This document shows, one piece after another, positions 21,601 to 31,163 of a stretch of 64,000 nucleotides of DNA; the stretch's first letter is position 1, and the number at the start of each line of letters is the position of its first letter. The translations under genes were made by a program, and so were the position numbers. Under the pieces are notes generated by a model. That model was not told where the DNA came from and did not search any database. It saw nothing but the letters and a program-made list of their open reading frames with translations. Location of the stretch: NCBI GenBank assembly GCA_026367775.1, contig CP111164.1:124001-188000 (forward strand), given 5' to 3'. The stretch comes from Exserohilum rostratum. Taxonomy: Eukaryota > Ascomycota > Dothideomycetes > Pleosporales > Pleosporaceae.

Positions 21601-23726
21601 TTGACAATGTCTGCTCTGGTGAACTATAGGTTAGCAAATTGCTTGTCTTGGAGCTTAGCCGTTGTAGCATTATCGGGATTCGGACAAGCGCCATATCTCA
21701 AGTCGACATTCTAGCGCTGGCGATGAAGCGAGCAGCTTATACAGGTGGCGAGGTGGTTACAGGCACGGTCAGCCAAAATGTGGAGATTGTGGCACATCCG
21801 TTGTCACCCTCGAGCGCCGTGGGCTTGAAGAAGAAGCAGTGCCAATGCTTTGGCGCTGAGGGCGGAAAACGAAGAAGTGGATGGGTGGATGCATCGCAAT
21901 CACAATTGGTATTGCGCCCCCCATGCCATTTGTAATGGCAATGGGCCGTGGAGTGAGCCGGCTAGAGCAGGTCAGCGGTGCCGGATATTCGAGGAAGCTG
22001 TATGTGGGCAATTAACGCAACTGAGCCTGCGCGATTTTGTGAAGTAACTCTCGACAATATTGGAACTCCTCGATAACTCACGCCTCTTTCATAATCTTAC
22101 AACTATAGAGTCAATACTGACCCAGGAAAAACACCAGAATTTGTTCTTGTAGTTCCTCGTACCAGGTGCACATATCCCTCCATAACTTGCGCATTACGAA
22201 TATCAAATTCCTGCTACAATGCTGTAGAAAACTGCAGCTATCCAACAGCAGTGTGATGAGAAATACACTTTCGTAGCACTCTTTACTGTTTCTACCATAG
22301 CAATAAACTCAAACTGCACAGGGCATATGCACATGCAAGTTTCTCATATCAATCACATTGAAACTGCAATAATACCCCCGATCTCAAAGGCCATCGCTCG
22401 GACCAATCTTCCCTCAAAGTGACATCACCACATGGCATGGCAATCGTCAAGCTGGAAATCTGACTGACAACTATGCTCATGACTCGAGCTACCATCGAGA
22501 CTGCAATCTTTAGCATCTCCTGTCTTGCAGATGTAAACAGATACAGGAGCATGCCTTGATGTTTTGGATCACCTGCCTCATATTTCACACTCGATATGCC
22601 ACATCAAGCATTTAATGAATTTTTGGAATACTTATCGGCCACCTGAATTAGATCATTCTAGCAAGAGTCTTACAGTTTTCTCCAAGTGAGTGGAACAGGT
22701 AAACATATACTATCTAGCAAAGCCTGCTACCTTTACACACTGCTCATCCTACCGCAAAAAAAGAGACGCTGTTATTCTTACACAATACTGTTTTAGTTAG
22801 AATTTGTTTACCCTGGATAAATTTGAAGCAATCTACTATTTTTGGATGCGTGTCTAGAATCTTACTTTCTTGATTAATATGTTGTAACTATAACTAGTTA
22901 TCAGACACAAAACATAATTTCAAATCACAGATTCGGTCCTGAAATTAACCTATCTTACTTTCCCACCTTATGACAGGAGGTTTTGAATCGAAAACGATTC
23001 AGTCTAATAACTGTGGCATTTGAATTTCCTCTTCGTAAAACTACATTTAAAGAATTTAGAGGATCAGTCATATATGCGCATATTATATACATCCTTAGCT
23101 GAACTTTGCAGTAGCAAGATCATAGAAAATCTAGCCATGTCATAAACTCTTGAGAAAACAATATGACTCGATATGAGCGATTCAATCGTGTCACATCATG
23201 TCAGTCCGTCACGCCACCATTCAATCCAAACTCTATATATCATTCAACGAGAAACACCGAGATAATTAACTACAACCCCACCCATACCACTCACGCACAC
23301 ATACACAAACTAAGTATTGATGCATAAAGACAAAGAGTAAAAATAATTCTCTTGATTGTTTAAATCCTCGACTACTACATGTCTCTCTCTTTCTCCAACA
23401 CGCAAGACCAAAGTCTTGCTTCTAGACCCGGGGAAACCAAAAAAAAGCCCGGGGAAGGCGGGGTTGAACCACCTAAAAAAACACATACACTGTCATCAAT
23501 GTTCGTGATCATCGTCGTCTAAACAACTCCGTCGCTACTCATGCTCCACAAAGTGAATCTCTACAACCCCCAACTGCGCTATGACCAATCTAGGTTTTTG
23601 TACGCGCCCACACGTTCTCAACTCTTCTTCTTCTTCTTTAACGCCTTTGACCTTGCGGACACCATGTAAACGTTCAAAAAACAAGTCTGCATGCAACTTT
23701 TCTCTCATCCTCTAGGTGAAGAGAGT
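18697..23726. other. Five-kilobase gene desert, AT-rich towards the right end
   Basis: No gene can be supported here. From about 18.7 to 22.0 kb the base composition is ordinary, with many short overlapping frames on both strands. One minus-strand frame at 20619-20894 (91 residues) has many cysteines but no signal peptide. From about 22.0 to 23.4 kb the sequence is clearly AT-rich, with lines near 22.8-22.9 kb at roughly a quarter to a third G+C by hand count, and no long frame. The final 300 bp is the 3' flank of the MetE-like gene. The AT-rich part could be a decayed repeat, but I see no recognisable transposon coding sequence. Confidence 0.45.
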
Positions 23727-24863
23727 TTACTTGCTGATATCATCGCCCCAAACCGCCTTTGCAATCTCAACGTTCAAGCGGACCTTGGCCCACTGCTCTT
23801 CCTCGGTCAACTCGTTGCCCTCAGCGGTGGAGCTGAAACCACACTGGTGGCTAACGCAGAGCTGCTCAAGACCCTTGGGGGCAATCTTAGCGGCCTCATG
23901 AAGCCTCTTGATGATCTCGTCCTTGTCGTCAAGCGTGTTCTTCTTGCTCGACATGACACCCAGGACGACAACCTTGTGGTCGGGGAGGTGGCGCAGAGGG
24001 CTAAAGTCACCGGAGCGGGCGTCGTCGTACTCGAGGAAGTAGGCGTCGACGTTGAGTTCCTTGAAGAGAACCTCGGCGACGGGCTCGTAGCCGCCGGACG
24101 CGAACCACTTGGAGCGGTAGTTACCACGGCAAAGGTGAATACCAATCTTCATGTCTGCGGGCCTCTTGGAAATGGCCTTGTTGATGAGCTCGGCGTACTT
24201 TCGGGGGAGCACGCTGAGGTCCTCGTTGCGCTCTTGCTCGGCGGCCTTGCGCATGTCAGGGTCGCAGAGGTACGCGAGGTTTGTGTCGTCGAGCTGGACA
24301 AAGCGGCAGCCGGCCTTGTAGAGCGAGTCGAGCTCTTCTTGGTAGACGCGCGCGAGGTCCTCGAAGAAGACGTCTAGGTCGGGGTATGCGGAGATGTCGA
24401 TGGAGGCACGACCACCACGGAAGTGCACCATTGTCGGCGAGGGAATGCAGACCTTGGTGGTGGCCTTTCCGCCATTGTCCTTGATTGCTTGCTCGAGGAA
24501 CTCAAAGTCCTTGACCTGGATAGCCTCAGGGTGTCCGAGCTTGCCAGTGACAACCAGAGTTGGTGGGGAGAAGCCATCCTTGTGCCTAATGTTTCCGACC
24601 TGGCCCTTCTCCTCGATACCAGCTAGGTGCTTGAGAAAGTCCAAGTGGAAGTATGCGCGACGGAACTCGCCATCGGTGATGGAGCGGAGGCCGTTCTCTA
24701 TTTGCTTGTTTGCCACATCGGCAATGTGCTCGTCTTCGACCTTGCGAAGCTCCTCGGCGGTGATTTCGCCGTTGGCGGCTTTTGTGCGCGCTTCGAGGAC
24801 CGCCTTGGGGCGGAGGAAAGATCCGACGTGGTCGGCGCGGTATACGCCGTATGGGAGAGGCAT
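23727..24863 (-). CDS. Single-domain MetE-like (cobalamin-independent methionine synthase C-terminal domain) protein
   Basis: The frame encodes 378 residues from the ATG at 24863. A probable leader intron, 24875-24923 (GTAAGT donor, CTAAC branch, CACAG acceptor), lies just upstream, so the in-frame extension to 25034 is not expected to be coding. The protein matches the catalytic C-terminal half of MetE, a zinc-dependent TIM barrel; such stand-alone forms include bacterial YxjG/YxjH. Zinc ligands are in place: His243 and Cys245 (GIHLCRGN), Glu278 (FLEYDDARSGDF) and Cys341 (HQCGFSS). Other landmarks are YRADHVGSFLRP at the start, ITDGEFRR and RFVQLDDTNLAY. The N-terminal MetE half that helps hold folate is absent, so the methyl donor may not be methyltetrahydrofolate. 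It probably acts in the cytosol. Substrate unknown. Confidence 0.82.
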   Translation of the reverse strand: MPLPYGVYRADHVGSFLRPKAVLEARTKAANGEITAEELRKVEDEHIADVANKQIENGLRSITDGEFRRAYFHLDFLKHLAGIEEKGQVGNIRHKDGFSPPTLVVTGKLGHPEAIQVKDFEFLEQAIKDNGGKATTKVCIPSPTMVHFRGGRASIDISAYPDLDVFFEDLARVYQEELDSLYKAGCRFVQLDDTNLAYLCDPDMRKAAEQERNEDLSVLPRKYAELINKAISKRPADMKIGIHLCRGNYRSKWFASGGYEPVAEVLFKELNVDAYFLEYDDARSGDFSPLRHLPDHKVVVLGVMSSKKNTLDDKDEIIKRLHEAAKIAPKGLEQLCVSHQCGFSSTAEGNELTEEEQWAKVRLNVEIAKAVWGDDISK

Positions 24864-25478
24864 CTTGTCTTGTTCTGTGGGAGTGTTAGTACGCCGTGAT
24901 GATGCTGCAACGCACACACTTACAACTGGGTCTGGAGAACAAGCTGAGGTAGTTTGAGGAATGAAAGAGTGACAACGAGACACAAGCACAACTTGTATGG
25001 CCCGGAAATTTGTACATTGCGTCTCCCGTCTCACTGCATGATGTTACCCCTTCGCGCACCGAATCCTGAAGCTACCCCACCACGGCAGTTGTTAGGGGCA
25101 GTTTAGGGCATGGTGCCATGGGGCCTAAGGAAAAGCCTGCGCGGGGGGCGCGCTCTGAATGGTAGCTGCGCCGTCCCCAAGAATTAATGATACATGTCAA
25201 TTATACATAGCGACTCCACGCGCATGGAATAGCCAGCCTTTGGTCCCCATGGCGGTCAACGTGTGCTGGGGAGAGCCAGTTCATGTGGGTAGGGGTCCAG
25301 ATGACGTCTAGTGGGGTAAATCGGACCGAGCATCATCGGGGTTTCTGCACTCCGAAGCTGGCGGACTATGTACATACGTCGGGGTCAGCAATACACAAAA
25401 TCGGATTATATTGATACATGGATACGAAGATAATACTACCGGCAGTCTGTGGCCGGTACGCTCACACCAACACGCGTT
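24864..25478. other. Intergenic region between MetE-like and coilin-like genes
   Basis: Both flanking genes are on the minus strand. The left part is leader and promoter of the MetE-like gene; the right part is 3' flank of the coilin-like gene. No independent gene is seen. Confidence 0.5.
24875..24923 (-). other. Predicted 5' leader intron of the MetE-like gene
   Basis: The coding strand shows GTAAGT at 24923-24918, a CTAAC branch site and a CACAG acceptor ending at 24875, giving a 49-bp intron that ends 11 bases before the ATG. Confidence 0.6.
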
Positions 25479-27670
25479 CTATGCAGCTTGCACCAGCTTT
25501 GGTTCCAGAAGTTCGCCAAACTGCCCCTCCCATAAACCCTCATCGCCTTCATCCTCAAACTCCATCAGCAGCGCATCGGCGGCATCGTAAATCCGATTAC
25601 CCTTGCTATCAAACTTCTTCTCTTTCTTCACCAGATCACGTGCTGCAATCCTTAGCTGGATTGTTCCTGCTCCAGGACCTGAATCACCTTCGTGCTCGAC
25701 AGTGGCCGTTTTGTATCCGCTAATCTCGGGTGTGACAGTGATAGGGTTTACTGTGAAAAACTTGCATGCAATAACGGCACCCTTTTTCATGTCAGAAGTT
25801 GTAAGATCGGGCAATGTGCTCATATCCTCTGGTAGGGGCGGCAGGTCCGTTTGCGCGGCTGTCGCAAGGTCCTGCATAAGCTGATTTTCAAGGGCTACAT
25901 CAATCATTTCAGAGTCGTTGCTGGTTGCAGGGGGATCGTCGTATTCAAGGATGATTTTCTCCTCTTCGTCCTCCTCTTGCACGGCATTTGTCTGTTGGGG
26001 CGCTTGACCCCGTTTCTTCTGCTTCTTCTTGGCTGCCTTTTCGCGCATCAGCTTGCTCGCTGGGTCCCAATGTTGCTGAAATGGAAATGGCGGAGCACTG
26101 AGTTCAAAATCTTCGTCCCAACACTCAAACGCGGAAACATTGATTCGCGACTTCCAGAAATCAGGGTCTGACGCCCCTTCAGGCTCTGGGGGTTCTTCCG
26201 GTGCTGGTTTGGTCCTCCCTTTTCTAGCAACTGGCGGTGCTTGTCGAGCAAGTATCCGCCCAATGGCGCCAGTATCTGGTCTCAGTCTTCTTGAGGCTGG
26301 TTGTTTCTTTGGAGGTTCTACATTTTCTGGTGTCGCTGGCGGCAGCGGGTCGGAGATCTTTGCGTCTGAAGAGGAAGGCTGTGCTGACTCGTTCTGTGAT
26401 CCTGCGGAATTCGAGGTGTCTCCGAACTTTGCTATCAACTCTTGTTTTCTTCTCTCAAGCTCGGCAGCGTCTTCGGCAGCCACTTCGTCCAAAGCCTCTT
26501 CATCTAGGCGTTTCCTCTTCCCCTGAGACTTGGCGAAAGGTTGCGCATTGACAGAGCCTTCTTCCGATTGGCCTGTCCTTCCTTCTTCATAAGCCTTTAG
26601 ATCACTCAAACTAGCGTTCTCAGGAAGCACGCCAGATGCCTTCAGATGCCGAAGGCGGTTCGCTCGCGTGCGACGAGAGTTTCGAACTTTTGTAGCCTTG
26701 AGGCCTTGACCTGGAGGAACATGCTTTGTAGATTGGGCAGTGGTTGATACTGTTTTGCGACCATCCTTGGAGGATAGGACATCGGGGGGAGCGCTCGCAT
26801 CGCTATCGTCCGAATCGGAGTCGGAGTCGCTAGTTGTGTCTGAATCCGAATCTGAATCTGAATCTGAATCTGAATCTGAATCCGACGTGTCTGAAGCGCT
26901 GGACGAGGCGTCCGACTCCATGGCCGAATCGGAGTCTGAATCCGACTCCGAGCCGTCTTCTGAACCTGATTCGTCGACACCATCCGGCGCAAAGTCGTCA
27001 TCGTCTTCTTCACTGTCGTCGAACGCATCAACCTCTGGCTGTTGGAACTGCACCGTCTTGACTGCTCTCGAAGACTTGTTCGCTCTATTCCTAGAGACTA
27101 CATGGCCGTTCAAGAGCGGAAGAGGTTCCTCATCCTCTGTGTTATCCTCTCCATGCTCTGTAAGCAAGGCCATTGCTTCTGGCTCTGGCTCTACCTCTGC
27201 TTCCCCATCGTCCAGTCGGCGGCGCTTGCGCGGAGGTATGCGAACGGGCGGTCGGTTTGGCTGTCGCAAGTAGGGTCGACCAAATGGAATGCCGTCGATG
27301 AGGTGCTGGCCTCCATCTGATATCTGGTCACGGCCGGTAAGAGTGCGCGCGCGTACTTCGGCCGTCATGAGCGGACGGATGCTAGAGTCGTCAGTATGCG
27401 ACAGTACAATGGCCATACTTATACGCACCAAACATGGTCATCCTCCTTGAGCGCATTGGCGACTGGCATAAAATGCAGGCACTCGAAGCCTCCGACCTCG
27501 ACAACATAATGCTCCAATCCCCAATGCTCAGCCTCTAGCGGGATGATATGGTTGACGTCTTCGAGCAAACGCGTAATCGTGTACGCCTGCGTGCTGTTGG
27601 TCTCGGGCACGTTCCAGAGAATGTTGGCAGCGGGCAGGGCATTCCGCTGCAGCGTCAATCGAAGCCTCAT
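25479..27670 (-). CDS. Coilin-like nuclear protein
   Basis: Two exons, 27429-27670 and 25479-27381, encode 714 residues. The intron (GTGCGT donor, ACTCTAG acceptor, 47 bp) is phase 2. Residues 1 to about 82 resemble the ubiquitin-like N-terminal domain of coilin: MRLRLTLQRN, ILWNVPE, TITRLLEDVNHIIPL, HYVVEVGGFECLH, LKEDDHV. A basic PPRKRRRLD motif follows, then a highly acidic region with an SDSDSDSD run (about residues 219-280), then RRTRANRLRHLK. The last 100 residues (GAVIACKFFTVNPITVTPEISGY... and GTIQLRIAARDL) resemble coilin's atypical Tudor-like C-terminus. Coilin scaffolds Cajal bodies, where snRNPs are modified. Order and length fit coilin; fission yeast Mug174 is a proposed fungal counterpart. 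Function here is inferred. It shares a 309-bp divergent promoter with the kelch gene. Confidence 0.7.
26838..26883. repeat. Hexanucleotide (GAATCT)n repeat coding for Ser-Asp
   Basis: About seven near-perfect GAATCT/GAATCC units in the coilin-like gene, read on the minus strand as AGATTC and encoding alternating Ser-Asp. The repeat keeps frame if its length changes. On the plus strand it makes a spurious Glu-Ser frame (26740-27273). Confidence 0.85.
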
Positions 27671-27979
27671 GTCGGCACGTCTTGTGGCATGTGTTTGCGA
27701 CAAGCAGACGCAGCCTGCGCCGACAACTTTTGGAGACGGAGCTGGGCCAATGACGATCTATGCGCGTGCCGCTAGCCCCGTTTGGATTTAGCGCGTTTTC
27801 TGCCTGAATGGGTCTTGTACCCGACCCTCACGGCGACAGTGACATATCGCCTGTGTCACGCCATTGGCACGTTTCTTATTTAGTCTGATAGCGTTCAGAA
27901 TCTTTCCCATATCCTCACTACCAAGTTTTTCTCCATCCAGATACAGGTTCAGACGTCACCCCTCATAGTACCCCTCAAC
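27671..27979. promoter_or_regulatory. Divergent promoter between coilin-like and kelch genes
   Basis: A 309-bp space between the two start codons that must hold both promoters and leaders. It carries no obvious TATA box. A CT-rich segment at about 27900-27945 precedes the kelch ATG. Confidence 0.5.
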
Positions 27980-29052
27980 ATGCCAGTCAATACACTCAAG
28001 GGCTCTTGGAAGCGGCTTCTGAACGACGAGCGATTGCGCCGCTCGTCTCAAGTTCTGTCCGTTATCGGTCCAAATGTTTGCATCTTTGGTGGTGAAGTCA
28101 AGCCTCGAGAACCCATAGACGACAAGGTTGATGTCATTGCTCTCCAGCCCAGTATGTGACCCCTCACCTGACTGAACCATCAAGGTACTATGCTGAAAGT
28201 GCCACAGGTGCAGCCACATTGGAAACAAAGTCTGTATCCTCAGCACCTACCCCAAGAGTTGGCAGTGCATCAGCCGTCATCAATGGCAAAATGTACTTGT
28301 TCTCCGGACGCGGGGGTGTCGACATGGCCCCCATAGAGGAGAATGGCGCAGTATGGTGCTATGATCCTGCCAGCTCATCGTGGGAAAAGATTATGCCAGC
28401 TGATGAATCAGCACCAATTCCTCCAGCACGCAGCTACCACTGCTCCACTAGCGATGGAAAGGAGACTTTCTTCCTCCATGCTGGATGTCCAGCAAAGGGA
28501 CGCCTTTCTGACCTGTGGATGTTCAACATCAACAACCGCACATGGACACAAGCACCCGATGCGCCAGGCCCCCAGCGAGGAGGTACTTCAATTGCCTACC
28601 ACAATGGCAAGCTTTACCGCATGAATGGTTTCGACGGCAACACCGAACAGGGTGGTAGCATCGATATCTACGACATCGCCAGCAAGACCTGGTCTACTGA
28701 TACTTTCGAGGCCAATGGCTACGATGGCCCCGAAGCGCGCAGTGTCTGTGTTCTACTGCCAGTCCGACTTGCTCAAAAGGACAAGCTTCTTACCCTATTT
28801 GGCGAACACGACCCCTCGTCACTGGGCCACGCTGGAGCTGGAAAAATGCTAAGTGATGTCTGGATCTACGACATTAGCGAAAAATGGTGGACAAAGCTTA
28901 ACCCTGAAGGCAGCGAGGGTATTCCTGATCCTCGTGGATGGTTCGATGCCGATGTCATCAAGGCAGAGAATGGCAACGACAGCATCATCATTCACGGTGG
29001 ACTTGGTGAGAACAATGAGCGACTAACGGATCTGTGGCAACTCGCCTTCTAA
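27980..29052 (+). CDS. Kelch-repeat protein (nitrile-specifier/galactose-oxidase-like beta-propeller)
   Basis: Two exons, 27980-28151 and 28208-29052, encode 338 residues. The 56-bp intron uses GTATGT and CCACAG; an earlier AG in CATCAAG would put exon 2 out of frame. Kelch blades recur along the chain: VCIFGGEVKPR, KMYLFSGRGG followed by VWCYDPASSSWEKI, TFFLHAGCPAKGRLSDLWMFNINNRTW, KLYRMNGFDG followed by IDIYDIASKTWS, LLTLFGEHDPSSLGHAGAGKMLSDVWIYDISEKWWTKL split over two parts, and IIIHGGLGENNERLTDLWQLAF at the end. This is a six-bladed propeller with no catalytic domain attached. Close fungal homologues exist, but their role is unknown. Plant nitrile-specifier proteins share the fold. No signal peptide is seen, so it is likely cytosolic. 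Confidence 0.85.
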
Positions 29053-31163
29053 GATGTTTAACGAGTTCCATTGAAAATCCATCTGTACATGAATGTATAT
29101 TGTATCTAGTGTATCCCTCTAAGACCACCGTTCTCCCTGTGATCATCCTTTTCACATGAATACAGCTCGCAATGGCATTCAGTGACCCTTTCTTTTGTTA
29201 TGTCATTTCCATTATTGAGCTTACTACAGAAGCTCATTCTGCATATACATCTGAGCTGCTCTCGTACTATAAGAAAGCAGTGATCGGATAAGAGTTCAAG
29301 CTCAACCACTGTTGCAAGGAGCCTTTTCTTCCGACACCATCAATTTGCTAATCATTCTCTTATTCTTGCACACATTATACTACTATTATGTTTAAGACTC
29401 GACAAACTCTCGCATTGTATATAATCTGTAGCCGAGGAAGTTAGAAATTGATTAGTTTGTCCTATTCGGCACAAACTAAAACCAACCCAAGAGCACCCTA
29501 CCAGCGTATAAAAAGGTTGTCAAAAAGAAGAAAAATTGACTCCTAGATATCTCCATGGCGATTGAATTGCCATGCTCAATGATTTCCCACTGCAGACACT
29601 CCTGTCATATCTCCCAATTTCTAGATATGTCAAACTCCCTACTTTAGACATACCACACTACTGCCGTACACACCACCAACACCACCACCATTGTTATCCT
29701 CGCTCATAAAATTTACTGTTTAAAGCAGTGCCCGACTCTTTGTATCGCAAGTGCCAACTACTGCTACAACTGATTTCATCGTTCTACGCTATACTCTACT
29801 GTGTTGAACCTTCGCTGCTTTGGTATCGAACTCACCAGTACAGCTCAAACAACATTTGTTTTTGGAAACGGCAAGGAGCGAGTCAGACTTCATTAGCGAG
29901 TGCATTCTTACTGTAACAGACCTTTCAAGATTATACGCATACGCAGTTTCTTGTGTCGATGCTTTTTAGTACTCTACGTGGAGGACACGAGTTCGTATGA
30001 AAATATCAACGGGTCCAAAACAACATAAATGGGGACAACATCATAGCGCGCTATTCCACGACAAAAGTCGGGATTAAAACTTCTAAACACGCAATGTAAG
30101 GGGGAAAGGGATGTCTTATGAATCATTTGCGTTAAGCTCCATTGTTATAGGATTCGGAGGATCGGATTTAACCCTGATCTTCCCGCAGGATCAACGTATC
30201 AAAGACCACAAGCTGGCTTTACGGATCAAAGGGCAACGTCCGCCGAGGTCTGCGGACGGTGGAGTGGCATGCCCGCTGCAACCCTTTTGTGTGTAGTATA
30301 CGTGTGCAACGCAAGGTATGTACCCAGGAAATGAATATGACGCACTCTTACTAATTTTTTCAGCCAATATATTCTTTTTAGTTTGGATGTATCGCACACG
30401 GTGATTGCGATGAAAATTGAGTTTCGGATATGTCTGTCGTCATAATCTGGGGTGCAGGATGATGGCGTTTGCTAAATGCTGACTGCGATGCTTATCCTCA
30501 CCACTTGGCAGCGCACGGATTTAAGAGCATAATGGCGGATAGCACTTGCCCTCGTCCTTAGTATATAGATGAAGCTGAAAATGTCTCTAATTGGCGAGTA
30601 GATGGTCTTTTCAGCTGATGCAACCATATCGCATTGCGTACTGCACATTATGTGCGAGCGATATAGTCGGTCTCTGAGACGGCAAGTTTCCTGTTTGAAG
30701 CCTGAAGACATTCTACTGGCCATCAAACACCTCACTAATGCTCCGCGGCGAGCTTTTTGTGGGACAAGTCATAACCTCGGCTATGGACATCATACACTGA
30801 AGTACTGTCTCTTCTACTCGAGTAATAAACATCGCATTCAGGCACTACCGACCGTCCGTCCCAGCACTGTCCAAGACTCCAAATTTTTCAGTGGCTTAGA
30901 TATCTACGTAGCAAGGGATTTCTGTGCTTCCACGTCAAATGAAACTGCAGCATGGACGATCTCTTGTACTGCTCCTCATCTCGGGCGTCGAGCTCGTACG
31001 AAGCAAGGTGGATATGTTACAGCGTTATATCCCCGCTTTCATCATGCTATCTCCCCGCTCCAAAGCCATCACCTATACTAGCATAAGTATTTCGCAAACC
31101 CCACCAAACATACTGCATCAGTTTGCTTCATTGCCTTTTCCTTGATTCGTTGAAAGATAACAA
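29053..31163. other. Intergenic region upstream of the P450 gene
   Basis: About 2.1 kb. From 29.3 to 30.1 kb the sequence is AT-rich without long frames. At 30237-30258 there is a small hairpin with 7-bp arms CGTCCGC/GCGGACG. A 159-codon plus-strand frame at 30602-31081 has no recognisable motif and no promoter evidence. The right end is the promoter of the P450; no clear TATA box is visible. Confidence 0.4.

Noticed and set aside
23691..24377. 228-codon plus-strand frame over the MetE-like gene
   Set aside because: Leu/Val-rich antisense shadow of a well-supported enzyme.
24864..25034. In-frame 57-residue N-terminal extension of the MetE-like protein
   Set aside because: It crosses a good GTAAGT...CACAG leader intron, and the family starts at MPLPYGVYRADH.
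26740..27273. Plus-strand Glu/Ser-rich frame
   Set aside because: Antisense of the Ser-Asp repeat in the coilin-like gene; created by the hexanucleotide repeat.
30602..31081. 159-codon plus-strand frame before the P450
   Set aside because: No recognisable domain, no CT-rich leader; treated as chance frame in the absence of transcripts.
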